Translations under genes and position numbers: made by a program
Notes under the pieces: model-generated
What the model was told of the DNA's origin: nothing
The model's database searches: none
Seen by the model: the letters and a program-made list of their open reading frames with translations, nothing else
Assembly (NCBI RefSeq): GCF_001262015.1
Contig: NZ_CP012074.1
Span: 1,525,001 to 1,589,000, forward strand
Source of the DNA: Prevotella fusca JCM 17724
GTDB lineage: Bacteria; Bacteroidota; Bacteroidia; Bacteroidales; Bacteroidaceae
Reading direction: 5' to 3'
Length of the DNA stretch: 64,000 nt
In this document: in pieces, positions 28,663 to 38,163 of the stretch
How positions within the stretch are numbered: position 1 is the first letter of the stretch
Layout: each line of letters begins with the position of its first letter

Positions 28663-28670
28663 CAAATTTA
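28663..28670 (-). promoter_or_regulatory. leuS: -7 promoter box TAAATTTG for leuS
   Basis: On the minus strand, TAAATTTG matches TAnnTTTG about 27 bases before the leuS start. No clear -33 partner is seen. Confidence 0.5.
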
Positions 28671-28812
28671 CAAAAAGTTTCCGTAAAACGCCTCGTTTCG
28701 ATGGGAATTATAGAACGAAATAGTATAATAAACTTTGTTTACTTAGGGTAGGATAACTCCTTTATAACAGTAAACTGCTCTTGTCTCAACTGCATATTGC
28801 ATAACTTTTATT

Positions 28813-28900
28813 CCTCCGCACCACCCGTGCTAAGCCTCCGCACCATTGGTGCTAAGCCTCAACACCACTTGTGCTAAACCTTAATACGTCAGTAGTTAAG
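28813..28900. repeat. Family B array 1: four 22-bp palindromic units
   Basis: Units of exactly 22 bp start at 28813, 28835, 28857 and 28879. Each begins CCT and ends TAAG or TAAA. Cores are GCACCACCCGTGC, GCACCATTGGTGC, ACACCACTTGTGC and TACGTCAGTA. The array lies in the divergent leuS/OMP gap. The left half of the gap (28671-28812) and the right half (28901-29161) show no gene. Confidence 0.8.
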
Positions 28901-29161
28901 GGTAGGAAGAGCGGGATTTGCTGTTACACTAAACCATTGGTAAGGCTCTATTGGCAAACAGAAATAGAAAGAGTCTTATCAAACCACTATTAATCAACAC
29001 ATTAAAAGAGGGTTTATCCTATTCTACAATCTGCTCTCTAACCGAACACTGTGCGCATTTCTGCTTTGTAATTTACTTGAATTATGAATAGAGGAAAGAC
29101 AATAAAAAGAGTTAAATTACGGAATACAAGAATAAGAAAGTAAAAATACTTTCAAAATTAA

Positions 29162-29191
29162 TTGAAGTTTATAAGGAAAAAAGTATCTTTG
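29162..29191 (+). promoter_or_regulatory. Promoter TTG-N19-TATCTTTG before the OMP receptor gene
   Basis: TTG at 29162-29164 and TATCTTTG at 29184-29191 are 19 bp apart, which fits the Bacteroidota consensus spacing. It leaves a leader of about 30 bases before ATG 29228. Confidence 0.65.
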
Positions 29192-29227
29192 CATCATATT
29201 GATAACTATAAACTTAACGCTTTAATT

Positions 29228-31405
29228 ATGTGCAATAAATTGATACTATTACTCACTGCCTGCCTCTCGGCAACAGCCCTGTCAGCCCAGAACACAACCA
29301 AAACGGACTCCACCAAGACACAGAAGTTGGAGGAAGTCGTCGTAACACAAAGGCGACAGCTTATCAAGAATGATATTGACAAGCTGACTTATGACGTGCA
29401 GCATGACAAGACTGCACAGACGAAGACAACCTTGGAAATACTCAAGAAAATACCCCTTGTCACCGTTGACGGACAGGAAAATATCAAGGTTCAAGGCTCT
29501 ACCAGTTTCAAGGTGTACAGGAACGGACATCCCGACCCAAGTTTTTCTGGGCAGAACCTTAAGGAGATTCTCAAGGCAATACCCGCTTCTGCCATCAAGA
29601 GAATCGAGGTTATCACCGACCCCGGTGCCAAGTATGATGCAGAAGGAACTACGGCTATCCTCAACATCGTCATGATGAGCAATACTAAACTACAAGGAGT
29701 GTCAGGTAATGTGAACTCGAATATTGACTCTCACGGCTCTGCAAGACTTGGTACTTATCTGACCACAAAGGTGGGAAAACTTACGACAACTGTCAATTAT
29801 AACTATGCAAACCAGAACAAGAAACAGACAGAAAGCTATAGAGAGGAAGCCTACAACTACGTAAAGACTGGCGAACACACGCATGAATATGGTAAAAACA
29901 GCACGGGTGCAACAATACATTTCGGCAATATCAATGCCAGTTACGAGATTGACTCACTCAACCTGATGACCGCATCAACCAATTTCTTCGGCTATAAAGT
30001 CGATGCTAACACACAGAACACGAATGAACGGTGGGACAAGAATAACCAACTGATTTACAAATTCAATAATGATATGACCACACCGGGCTACTCATATGTT
30101 AATCTTGGAGGACGTTTTGACTATCAACACAAGACCCATTTAGATGGAGAAGTGCTTACACTCTCTTATATGCTGGCTGCCACACGACAGCACACTACAT
30201 TCCGTCAGGCATATAGCAATATGGTAAACTTCCCTGTCAGCTATACAAGTTACGACCGGAACACCCGTGAACGCTTCACGGAACATACCTTCCAGATTGA
30301 CTATGTACGACCCTTTGGAAAACACCATAAGATAGAAAGCGGAACAAAATATATTCTTCGCTACAACAACAGTACGTCATTAATGGACTATCAAGGGACT
30401 ACACCTGACATGGAAAGCAAGTTCAAGCATAACGCACAAGTAGCAGCTGCATACCTGTCATATATCCTCACCGCTGGTAAATGGGCTGCCCGTGCAGGCT
30501 TAAGATATGAATTTACCCGCATGAAAGCATCCTATCCCGATGGTAGTAATGCTGATTTCCACACTAATCTCAATGACTGTGTACCATCAGCAAGCCTACA
30601 ATACAAAATCCGTGATGGACAGACACTGAAATTAAGCTATAGCACCAGCATCAACAGACCCGGCATCAACTACCTTAATCCAGCCGTAATCAGCACGCCA
30701 ACAACAGAATCCTTTGGTAATGCAAACTTAGGAAGCAGCCGTAACCAAAAGCTACAACTTTCATATATGCTGGTTGCACCAAAGTTCACATTGCAACTTA
30801 ATCCCTATTATTCATTTACCAACAATGGTATCGCTCACATCATGTATGAGCAGAACCACAAAAATGTCTATACGTATCAGAACATACTGAAAAGCAAAGT
30901 TTTCGGTATTTCATCCTACACAGCATGGACTCCTTTCACCGGAACATCGTTTACACTCAATGCTTCCATGCGTTATGCCCGAATCACCTTACCCACACCT
31001 TATCTCAAGAACAGCGGATGCGGTGGTGGTATCTACTTTAATTGGGATCAGAAAATACCATGGAAATTAACGTTGTCAACCAGTCTTGGAGGTGAATATG
31101 GCAACAGAGTTTACAACCCGTATGCCATTGAAGGGCACTGGTTCTATTATGATTTTACATTGACTCGTCGCTTCCTTAAAGACAAGTTGACAGTATCTTT
31201 ATCAGCAGAATCGCCTTTCATCAAAGAAAGATCAACTACCTATCGTATTGTTCAAGGCGATTATACTGGTTATGAACGTGCTGTTATGAAACCTCGCAGC
31301 TTCGGCATCCGTCTTTCATGGAACTTTGGTAAGCTGAAGGCAAGCGTCAAGAAGGCTGAACGAAGCATTCAGAATGATGACTTAGTGGGCGGAGGAAAGA
31401 AGTAA
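29228..31405 (+). CDS. Outer-membrane beta-barrel receptor, TonB-dependent type
   Basis: The 725-residue protein has a signal peptide ending near ALSAQ and a plug-like region (residues 25-155) with KLEEVVVTQRRQL, IPLVTVDGQENIKV and VITDPGAKYDAEGTTAILN. A beta-barrel with alternating aromatic strands runs to the end (PF14905-type). ATG 29228 was chosen because the promoter box lies within the longer reading from 29162. It lacks the N-terminal carboxypeptidase-like domain of its paralogue at 57820-60297. It stands alone, with no SusD partner, so the substrate is unknown. Confidence 0.9.
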   Translation: MCNKLILLLTACLSATALSAQNTTKTDSTKTQKLEEVVVTQRRQLIKNDIDKLTYDVQHDKTAQTKTTLEILKKIPLVTVDGQENIKVQGSTSFKVYRNGHPDPSFSGQNLKEILKAIPASAIKRIEVITDPGAKYDAEGTTAILNIVMMSNTKLQGVSGNVNSNIDSHGSARLGTYLTTKVGKLTTTVNYNYANQNKKQTESYREEAYNYVKTGEHTHEYGKNSTGATIHFGNINASYEIDSLNLMTASTNFFGYKVDANTQNTNERWDKNNQLIYKFNNDMTTPGYSYVNLGGRFDYQHKTHLDGEVLTLSYMLAATRQHTTFRQAYSNMVNFPVSYTSYDRNTRERFTEHTFQIDYVRPFGKHHKIESGTKYILRYNNSTSLMDYQGTTPDMESKFKHNAQVAAAYLSYILTAGKWAARAGLRYEFTRMKASYPDGSNADFHTNLNDCVPSASLQYKIRDGQTLKLSYSTSINRPGINYLNPAVISTPTTESFGNANLGSSRNQKLQLSYMLVAPKFTLQLNPYYSFTNNGIAHIMYEQNHKNVYTYQNILKSKVFGISSYTAWTPFTGTSFTLNASMRYARITLPTPYLKNSGCGGGIYFNWDQKIPWKLTLSTSLGGEYGNRVYNPYAIEGHWFYYDFTLTRRFLKDKLTVSLSAESPFIKERSTTYRIVQGDYTGYERAVMKPRSFGIRLSWNFGKLKASVKKAERSIQNDDLVGGGKK

Positions 31406-31554
31406 AAACAGGTCGTTAGGACTGCATAACATGCGTTATTTGGCTTGGAGAACGACGTAAATTTAAGTCCAAAGAATGGTTTTTAATCACCCATTTTAGC
31501 ATAGAAAATCAATAGACAGTCCCTCTTTTGAAGATCAAGAGACTTATCAAAAGC

Positions 31555-31644
31555 GAATTATTTTCATGAAGAAAAATATTTATTTACGTGAAAAGAAATA
31601 TTTTTTTACGTGAAGAAAAATATTTTTCTTCATGAAAATAATTT
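31555..31644. repeat. Family A element copy 4
   Basis: Four cores (CATG, then two with ACGTG, then CATG) at 22-bp spacing, with GAATTATTTTC and GAAAATAATTT ends. It lies 150 bases after the OMP gene stop and 300 before the next start. The rest of the gap 31406-31952 holds one promoter and no gene. Confidence 0.85.
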
Positions 31645-31834
31645 AGAAACAAGTAACTATAGGTAGGGTCACAAGGGGAAATTAGGAAATAAAACGGCAA
31701 CTTAACACACCTGTTTTATGCCCAATTAAAAACGTATTCATACCTAAAAACAAATAGGCTTAGGATAACTTATTTGCCACAAACAACTTGTCAACTCGTT
31801 AACACGTTAACCCGCTAACTTTCTGTCACTTTCT

Positions 31835-31865
31835 TTTGCCATTATAATAAAAAGGAGTATCTTTG
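31835..31865 (+). promoter_or_regulatory. Consensus promoter TTTG-N19-TATCTTTG
   Basis: TTTG at 31835-31838 and TATCTTTG at 31858-31865 form a full consensus promoter with 19-bp spacing, about 90 bases before the start of the conserved hypothetical gene. Confidence 0.75.
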
Positions 31866-31952
31866 CGAAAGACAAACAGATATACTCCTACACCTAAGTT
31901 TTTCACTTTCAATCTTTGAAGAAAGAGGGGTAGGGGATGGGAATTTACGATT

Positions 31953-32600
31953 ATGGCAACACATCCTTTATGGTCTGACGACTACTGGCTGCTACTCCTA
32001 CAGCTTTACCTAAAAAAGCCAGAGGGAATGAAACCGATGTATTCACGTGCATTGGTAGACCTCAGTCTGGAGCTACACATACCACCAAAGAACCTCTATG
32101 AACAGCTTTTCAAGCTGCGCCACCGTGATACGCCCATCATCAAACTCATCTGGGAGACCTACGGGGAGAACACACGAAAACTGAACAAAGACGTAAAAAA
32201 ACTGCGTTCGATGAAGGGATTTGGGCAACCGAGAGAGTTCTACGATGGTGTGAAGGTGCGCGAAACCTTTGAACATGACTTCCTGCCATTGGAAGGCTAT
32301 CAAGAACTGAAGCCCTTTATGCTCATTATAGTTCTCGACCTCTATTTCCGCCTCACCCCGATTACGATGGTAACGGAGACACCAGAGGTGATAGACCTTG
32401 CTAAACTGATGAAGATAAAGCCACGGACAGTGGTTAAGGTGATGGATGTCTTCCAGTTCTGCGACCCCTATCTGAACCATGATGACCTCATGATATCACC
32501 CTTATTAATGCCTTGCCAGGAGGTGTGGAACCGCTATGGAAATGATAACCCAGAGAAACTTTCTGCCTTGGCAGCACAATTAAAGGAATATTTCACTTGA
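31953..32600 (+). CDS. Conserved hypothetical protein upstream of rpoN
   Basis: The 215-residue protein has no signal peptide or membrane helix. It is rich in Leu, Lys and Pro, with predicted helices throughout (YWLLLLQLYLKKPEGMKP, LSLELHIPPKNLYEQLFKL). I do not recognise a named domain. The helix-turn pattern near LELHIPPKNLYEQLFKLR and LAKLMKIKPRTVVKVMDVF could be a winged-helix or HTH pair, which is only a suggestion. It is 45 bases upstream of rpoN, with a second promoter in the gap. Confidence 0.8.
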   Translation: MATHPLWSDDYWLLLLQLYLKKPEGMKPMYSRALVDLSLELHIPPKNLYEQLFKLRHRDTPIIKLIWETYGENTRKLNKDVKKLRSMKGFGQPREFYDGVKVRETFEHDFLPLEGYQELKPFMLIIVLDLYFRLTPITMVTETPEVIDLAKLMKIKPRTVVKVMDVFQFCDPYLNHDDLMISPLLMPCQEVWNRYGNDNPEKLSALAAQLKEYFT

Positions 32601-32617
32601 TTATACTTGTTTTTTAG

Positions 32618-32625
32618 TACTTTTG
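32618..32625 (+). promoter_or_regulatory. rpoN: -7 promoter box TACTTTTG before rpoN
   Basis: TACTTTTG matches TAnnTTTG, 20 bases before the rpoN ATG. TTG at 32597-32599 is 18 bp upstream. Confidence 0.6.
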
Positions 32626-32645
32626 CAGCACAATTCAGGTAAACA

Positions 32646-34160
32646 ATGGCACAGGAACAAGTACAGATTCAAACCCAGAAACAACAACAGGTACAGCGGC
32701 TCTCACAACAGCAGATGCTGCAAGTGAAGTTGTTGGAGATGCCACTGACAGAATTAGAGGAAAGTGTCAATGCCGAACTCGACGATAATCCTGCATTAGA
32801 AGCAGGCGGAGAGGAGACCGATAACATTGACAGCAACGATACTGTAGAGCATTCAGAAGACGATGATTTCGACACGCTGCAGGAACGGGAAGAGCGACAG
32901 GATGCCCTCGACTCGGCACTGGAGCGTATGCGTTCGGATGATGATCTTCCTACATACGATTCAAGACAGCAACGGAACAACGCTGAATATGAGGAAATCG
33001 TCTACGGAGATACAACGTCATTCATCGACAAGCTCAATGAGCAGGTGGGCGAAAGAGAGCTTACCGAGCAGCAGAAGAGTATCTTGGAATATCTTATCGG
33101 TAGTCTTGATGATGACGGATTGCTACGGAAAGACCTCGATAGTATCAGCGATGAGCTAGCTATCTATCATGGGATTGACGCTACTACCAAGGAATTGGAA
33201 GAGGTGTTGAAGATTCTGCAGGACTTTGACCCAGCAGGTATCGGTGCACGGAGTCTGCAGGAATGCCTGTTGTTACAGGTAGACCGCAAGGTTGAGAACG
33301 GCGACTGGCAGCGTGACGGACAGTTGTACAAATACATCCGCACCATCCTTTCAAATCATTTCGATGCCTTCACAAAGAAACACTGGGACAAGATTCAAAG
33401 CGCACTCTCACTGTCTGACCTTCAGGTAGAGGCTCTTCAACGTGAGATACGAAAGCTGAATCCGAAGCCGGGCTCGTCAATGGGAGAGACACAGGGTCGT
33501 AACCTGCAACAGATAACACCTGACTTTATCATTGACACCGAGGATGATGGTACGGTGACTTTCAGCTTGAACCACGGCAATCTGCCCGAGCTGCACGTTT
33601 CACAGACCTTCAATGATATGCTGGAGACCTACCGCAACAACAAAGCCGGTATGAACCGACAGGAGAAGGAAGCGCTGCTCTATGCCAAGGAAAAGGTTGA
33701 TAAGGCGCAAGGCTTCATTGAAGCGGTAAAGCAAAGACGGCATACGTTGCAGGTGACGATGAAGGCTATCATTGACATTCAGCGGAAGTTCTTCCAGGAT
33801 GGAGATGAAGCGGACCTCAAACCAATGATTCTCAAGGATATTGCTGACCGCACAGAACTGGACATCTCGACCATATCACGTGTGAGCAACATCAAGTATG
33901 CACAGACACGTTGGGGTACCTTTCCGCTGCGTTTCTTCTTCACTGACAGCTATACGACGGAGGATGGTGAGGAAATGTCTACCCGGAAAATCAAGTTGGC
34001 ACTCAAGGAAGTAATCGACAGTGAAGACAAGCGTAAACCGCTCAGCGATGATGCGCTTGCCAAGGTGATGAAAGAAAAAGGGTTTCCAATAGCACGTCGC
34101 ACCGTAGCCAAGTATCGCGAACAGCTCGGACTGCCAGTTGCAAGACTAAGGAAGGAGTGA
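32646..34160 (+). CDS. rpoN: RNA polymerase sigma-54 factor
   Basis: The 504-residue protein has the glutamine-rich region I (QVQRLSQQQMLQVKLLEMP) that contacts activators, an acidic region II (residues 45-100), a core-binding domain (LQDFDPAGIGARSLQECLLL), and a C-terminal RpoN box ARRTVAKYRE that recognises the -24 element. It therefore directs transcription from -24/-12 promoters with AAA+ activators, none of which is in the window. The 3' end runs into a heptamer repeat tract. Confidence 0.95.
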   Translation: MAQEQVQIQTQKQQQVQRLSQQQMLQVKLLEMPLTELEESVNAELDDNPALEAGGEETDNIDSNDTVEHSEDDDFDTLQEREERQDALDSALERMRSDDDLPTYDSRQQRNNAEYEEIVYGDTTSFIDKLNEQVGERELTEQQKSILEYLIGSLDDDGLLRKDLDSISDELAIYHGIDATTKELEEVLKILQDFDPAGIGARSLQECLLLQVDRKVENGDWQRDGQLYKYIRTILSNHFDAFTKKHWDKIQSALSLSDLQVEALQREIRKLNPKPGSSMGETQGRNLQQITPDFIIDTEDDGTVTFSLNHGNLPELHVSQTFNDMLETYRNNKAGMNRQEKEALLYAKEKVDKAQGFIEAVKQRRHTLQVTMKAIIDIQRKFFQDGDEADLKPMILKDIADRTELDISTISRVSNIKYAQTRWGTFPLRFFFTDSYTTEDGEEMSTRKIKLALKEVIDSEDKRKPLSDDALAKVMKEKGFPIARRTVAKYREQLGLPVARLRKE

Positions 34161-34163
34161 TGG

Positions 34164-34282
34164 GGTGATGGGTGTTAGGTGTTGAATGTTAGGTGTTGGG
34201 TGTTGAGGGCTTCCAATTATTGGGTGTTAGGTGTTGAATGTTGGGTGTTGAGGACTTCCAATTATTAGGTGTTAGGTGTTAA
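34164..34282. repeat. Nested heptamer repeat (GGTGTTR)n
   Basis: Runs of GGTGTTA, GGTGTTG and AATGTTG heptamers are broken twice by a 16-base spacer AGGRCTTCCAATTATT. This gives a higher-order repeat of about 50 bp in the rpoN/PAP2-like gap, ending three bases before the next start codon. The same heptamer lies inside leuS (26432-26459). Confidence 0.8.
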
Positions 34283-34285
34283 AGC

Positions 34286-34903
34286 ATGAACGAAAAGAAT
34301 ATTATATTAACAGCAAGGGTCGTGAGCATGGTGCTCACCCCATTCTATTTACCCGTCGTGGGCATACTGGCTATCTTCATATTCAGTTATCTCAGTATGT
34401 TCCCGTGGCAGGCAAAGCTGTCGTATGTATTCATGGTCTATGCGTTTACGGTGCTCATCCCTACCCTGCTCATCCATCTTTACCGTCAATACCACGGCTG
34501 GACACCCATCCAGTTAGGGCAACGGGAACGGAGAATGGTTCCTTACGTAATTTCCATTCTCTGCTACTTCACGTGCTTCTACATCATGAACCTGCTGCAT
34601 CTGCCCCACATGCTGACGTCGATACTCATGGTGGCACTGGTGATTCAGATTCTCTGTGCTGTCATCAACGTGTGGTGGAAGATTTCTACTCATACGGCAG
34701 CAATCGGTGGTGTAACGGGTTCTCTGATAGCCTTTTCCCTGCTGTTCAACTTTAATCCGATGTGGTGGCTCTGTCTAACGCTCTTCGTTTCAGGCTTGGT
34801 GGGCAGTAGTAGGATGATTCTCAGGCAACATTCATTAGGACAGGTGACGTCAGGATTCTTATTGGGACTGGTCTGCTCGTTCCTTACTATCATCATTGTG
34901 TAG
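34286..34903 (+). CDS. PAP2-like integral membrane protein
   Basis: The 205-residue protein has about six membrane helices. The C-terminal half has KISTHTAAIGG and GSSRMILRQHSLGQVTSGFLLG, which resemble the SGH and SR-x5-H-x3-(D/Q) motifs of PAP2 phosphatases. The first motif of the active site is not well kept, so it may be a degenerate member. It starts right after a heptamer repeat and lies between rpoN and purE. An undecaprenyl or lipid phosphatase role is possible but unproven. Confidence 0.75.
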   Translation: MNEKNIILTARVVSMVLTPFYLPVVGILAIFIFSYLSMFPWQAKLSYVFMVYAFTVLIPTLLIHLYRQYHGWTPIQLGQRERRMVPYVISILCYFTCFYIMNLLHLPHMLTSILMVALVIQILCAVINVWWKISTHTAAIGGVTGSLIAFSLLFNFNPMWWLCLTLFVSGLVGSSRMILRQHSLGQVTSGFLLGLVCSFLTIIIV

Positions 34904-35030
34904 GACAAACTGGCGGGGATCGTCCCCCTATTGTCCGAAAGATGAATTACTTATCCGACAGGAGTGAGTGCCTTCCTACAAATTTACGTATACAACAAAC
35001 AAAGAATATCTACCTAATACAATACAGAAT

Positions 35031-35537
35031 ATGAAGCCATTAGTAAGTATTATCATGGGCTCAACAAGCGACCTGCCCATCATGGAAAAAGCTTGTAAGT
35101 GGTTGGAAGAGCAAGAGATTCCCTTTGAGGTGAATGCGCTCTCAGCACATCGTACACCTGATGCGGTGGAGACTTTTGCCAAGGAAGCGAAAGGTCGTGG
35201 CGTGAAGGTAATCATTGCTGCGGCTGGTATGGCTGCTGCTCTGCCTGGCGTTATCGCAGCTTCAACGCCCCTTCCAGTCATCGGTGTGCCCATCAAGGGT
35301 ATGCTTGACGGACTTGATGCCTTACTTTCTATCGTTCAGATGCCTCCCGGAATACCTGTTGCTACCGTTGGCGTCAATGGTGCACAGAATGCAGCTATCC
35401 TTGCTGCAGAGATGATTGCACTCGGTGATGAGGCTATTGCCCAGAAGATTGACAACTGGAAGGCATCATTAGGACAGAAGATAGAGAAGGCTAACAAGGA
35501 GTTGGCTGAACTGAAGGATTATAAGTTTAAGTGCTAA
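35031..35537 (+). CDS. purE: N5-carboxyaminoimidazole ribonucleotide mutase
   Basis: PurE moves the carboxyl of N5-CAIR to C4 to make CAIR in purine synthesis. The 168-residue protein has the opening [14 protein letters not shown], the active-site stretch [22 protein letters not shown] and [17 protein letters not shown] 35031 ([11 protein letters not shown]) is the family start. The 21 extra codons upstream do not resemble PurE. It lies between the PAP2-like gene and ispG. Confidence 0.95.
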   Translation: MKPLVSIIMGSTSDLPIMEKACKWLEEQEIPFEVNALSAHRTPDAVETFAKEAKGRGVKVIIAAAGMAAALPGVIAASTPLPVIGVPIKGMLDGLDALLSIVQMPPGIPVATVGVNGAQNAAILAAEMIALGDEAIAQKIDNWKASLGQKIEKANKELAELKDYKFKC

Positions 35538-35623
35538 GACCTCTTCCAAGCCCTCCAAACAAGGAGAGTAACTATCGGAAATAATTAACATAAAGGTCGC
35601 TATCACTTATTATCTCTTACTAT

Positions 35624-35660
35624 ATCCCCTCTCATAGAGGGACTTGGGGTGGTCTTTTAT
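35624..35660. repeat. CCCCTCTC hairpin fragment
   Basis: CCCCTCTCATAGAGGGACTT followed by GGGGTGG, in the purE-ispG gap. It resembles the GC-rich hairpins near 13581, 48755 and 54075. Confidence 0.45.
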
Positions 35661-35706
35661 CATACCAAAAGGGCTTTGGAAGACACCCCATTATATAAAT
35701 AGAACA

Positions 35707-37635
35707 ATGATTGATTTATTCAACTTTGAAAGAAGGAAAAGCTCTGTTACCCATGTTGGTGCACTCAACATCGGTGGAGAGAACCCTGTACGCGTACAGT
35801 CAATGACGACGACTTCCACGGATGATACCGAAGGAAGCATTGCACAAGCTAAGCGAATCATTGATGCAGGAGGAGAACTTGTACGCCTTACAACGCAAGG
35901 AAAGCGTGAGGCTGAGAACTTAAAGAATATCAATGCACAGCTTCGTGCGGATAATTATATGGCTCCGCTCTGTGCAGACGTTCACTTCAATGCGAACGTG
36001 GCAGACGTGGCTGCTCTCTATGCAGAGAAAGTTCGTATCAATCCGGGTAACTATGTCGACCCGGCTCGTACGTTCAAAAAACTGGAGTATACCGATGAGG
36101 AATATGCTCAGGAACTACAGAAGATTGAGGACAGACTCGTTCCTTTCATCAATATCTGTAAGGAAAACCACACTGCTGTACGTATCGGTGTGAACCATGG
36201 CAGCCTCTCTGACCGCATCCGCAACCGTTATGGCGATACGCCGGAAGGTATTGTAGAAAGCTGTATGGAGTTCCTCCGCATCTTCCGCAAGTACGACTTC
36301 CATGACATTGTCATCTCCATTAAGTCATCCAATACGGTTGTTATGGTTCGTTCCGTACGACTCCTTGCTGCTGAAATGGACAAGGAAGATATGCACTATC
36401 CGCTCCACCTTGGTGTTACCGAGGCTGGTGAAGGTGAAGACGGACGCATCAAGAGTGCCGTAGGTATCGGTGCTTTGCTCGCTGATGGGCTTGGTGATAC
36501 GATCCGTGTGTCATTGAGTGAAGAGCCAGAGTGCGAGATTCCTGTGGCTAAACACCTGACATGGTATATCCGTCGACATGAGAAACACATCCTCATCCCC
36601 GGCGAACAGTATGCTGGCTTTGACTATCTCCACCCTAACCGACGTGAGACAGTAGCGGCTGGGAATATCGGCGGCGAGAATGTTCCTGTTGTCATTGCCA
36701 CTCGAAAGGCTGACCAGACTACTGCGGAGGTGTCATCACCAGACTTACCGAAGCCCGACTATATCTATGTACAGGGTGAACTGCCAGAAAATCGGGGCAA
36801 GAAGCAGAAGTATATCCTTGATTACGATGCCTATATGCACCTTGCCAACAGTGGTAAACAGTCCTTGGAGAATGTCTATCCTATCTTCCCAGTGACGGGA
36901 ATGCCTTTCATCAGTGCAATAAACACTGATGTTAAGTTCCTCGTCTTGAAGTTCGGCACACCTTCAGAAGAGTTCCTTGCCTGTCTGAAGACTCATCCAG
37001 AGGTAGTGGTAGTATGTATGACAAGCCATCAGAACCGCCTCGGTGACCAGCGTGCACTGGCGCATCAGCTGATGATAGCAGGGGTAAAGAACCCTATTAT
37101 CTTCGCACAGATGTACCAGCATTCGACCACCGAAGAAAAGGAAGAAAGCAAGAATAGCCAACAGTCAGAGACAACTACTGCCAAAGAAAGATTCCAATTG
37201 GAAGCTGCAGCAGATATGGGTGCACTGATGATGGACGGACTCACCGATGGTATATGGCTGATGAACCATGGCAACCTCCCACAAGAGGATGTCGAGCAGA
37301 CTGCCTTCGGTATTCTCCAAGCAGGTCGATTGCGTATGGTCAAGACCGAATACATCTCTTGCCCGGGCTGCGGTCGTACCCTCTACGACCTCCGCACGAC
37401 TATTGCCCGCATCAAGGAGGCTACGAAGGGCATGACAGGACTGAAGGTAGGAATCATGGGCTGTATTGTAAACGGACCGGGTGAGATGGCTGATGCCGAC
37501 TATGGATACGTGGGTGCAGGACCAAAGAAGGTGAGTCTTTACCGCAAACAAGTGTGCGTTGAGCACAATATACCAGAAGAAGAAGCGGTTGAGCGACTGC
37601 TTGCCTTGATCAAGGCAGATCAGAACAAGGCGTAA
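35707..37635 (+). CDS. ispG: 4-hydroxy-3-methylbut-2-enyl diphosphate synthase, large form
   Basis: IspG (GcpE) reduces MEcPP to HMBPP in the MEP isoprenoid pathway using a [4Fe-4S] cluster. The protein has 642 residues, longer than the E. coli enzyme (about 370), because a middle domain lies between the TIM barrel and the iron-sulfur domain, as in plants and Bacteroidota. Cluster ligands are Cys552 and Cys555 (SCPGCGRTL) and Cys586 (GIMGCIVNGPGE). A Ser/Glu/Lys-rich linker is near residue 480. ATG 35707 is preferred, since the 21 upstream codons are unrelated intergenic DNA. Confidence 0.95.
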   Translation: MIDLFNFERRKSSVTHVGALNIGGENPVRVQSMTTTSTDDTEGSIAQAKRIIDAGGELVRLTTQGKREAENLKNINAQLRADNYMAPLCADVHFNANVADVAALYAEKVRINPGNYVDPARTFKKLEYTDEEYAQELQKIEDRLVPFINICKENHTAVRIGVNHGSLSDRIRNRYGDTPEGIVESCMEFLRIFRKYDFHDIVISIKSSNTVVMVRSVRLLAAEMDKEDMHYPLHLGVTEAGEGEDGRIKSAVGIGALLADGLGDTIRVSLSEEPECEIPVAKHLTWYIRRHEKHILIPGEQYAGFDYLHPNRRETVAAGNIGGENVPVVIATRKADQTTAEVSSPDLPKPDYIYVQGELPENRGKKQKYILDYDAYMHLANSGKQSLENVYPIFPVTGMPFISAINTDVKFLVLKFGTPSEEFLACLKTHPEVVVVCMTSHQNRLGDQRALAHQLMIAGVKNPIIFAQMYQHSTTEEKEESKNSQQSETTTAKERFQLEAAADMGALMMDGLTDGIWLMNHGNLPQEDVEQTAFGILQAGRLRMVKTEYISCPGCGRTLYDLRTTIARIKEATKGMTGLKVGIMGCIVNGPGEMADADYGYVGAGPKKVSLYRKQVCVEHNIPEEEAVERLLALIKADQNKA

Positions 37636-37741
37636 ATCGGCGATTGGGACATAAATAGATGTAGTTCATCATCAGCATCTTTCGTTATCATATCAACGGC
37701 TGTAATGACTCTCTATCCTCATTTCCTATCGTCGTGTTAAC

Positions 37742-37807
37742 ACTCCGCACGAGTGGTGCTAAGCATCAACACCACTCGTGCTGACCGTGAACACCAATGG
37801 TGCGGAG
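37742..37807. repeat. Family B array 2: three 22-bp palindromic units
   Basis: Units start at 37742, 37764 and 37786. Cores are GCACGAGTGGTGC, ACACCACTCGTGC and ACACCAATGGTGC. A possible degenerate unit precedes it. It lies in the 528-bp ispG-kinase gap, which otherwise shows no gene. Confidence 0.8.
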
Positions 37808-38129
37808 ACTTAACTCGCCTGCAAGAAATAGTTGACTTTATAATATAACATCCTATACGAATGCGTGGCAGTCGATAGGTTGGATATCAAAAGCCATACT
37901 AATTGATAAGAGGGGATAATAGATGCGAAGATCAATGATTAGGGGTAAATAACAGATAGAGCTTGGTCAATTAGGCATAAAAAGACGATTAATCTGACTA
38001 AAAGATTGTACCAACTGGGGCTATTTGCCTAACAAGCGAAACAATCCACCCTTATAAAGCACTGATTTACCGATTATTACCACTCCGTGTTAAAACAAGA
38101 AAAAGTAAAAACGTAGGATAACTTCCGCT

Positions 38130-38160
38130 TGCTTCTTTCCTTTTAAAAGACTATCTTTGC
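38130..38160 (+). promoter_or_regulatory. Promoter TTG-N20-TATCTTTG at the kinase start
   Basis: TTG at 38130-38132 and TATCTTTG at 38153-38160. The G of the -7 box is only three bases before the ATG at 38164, which predicts a leaderless transcript. Confidence 0.65.
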
Positions 38161-38163
38161 AAC

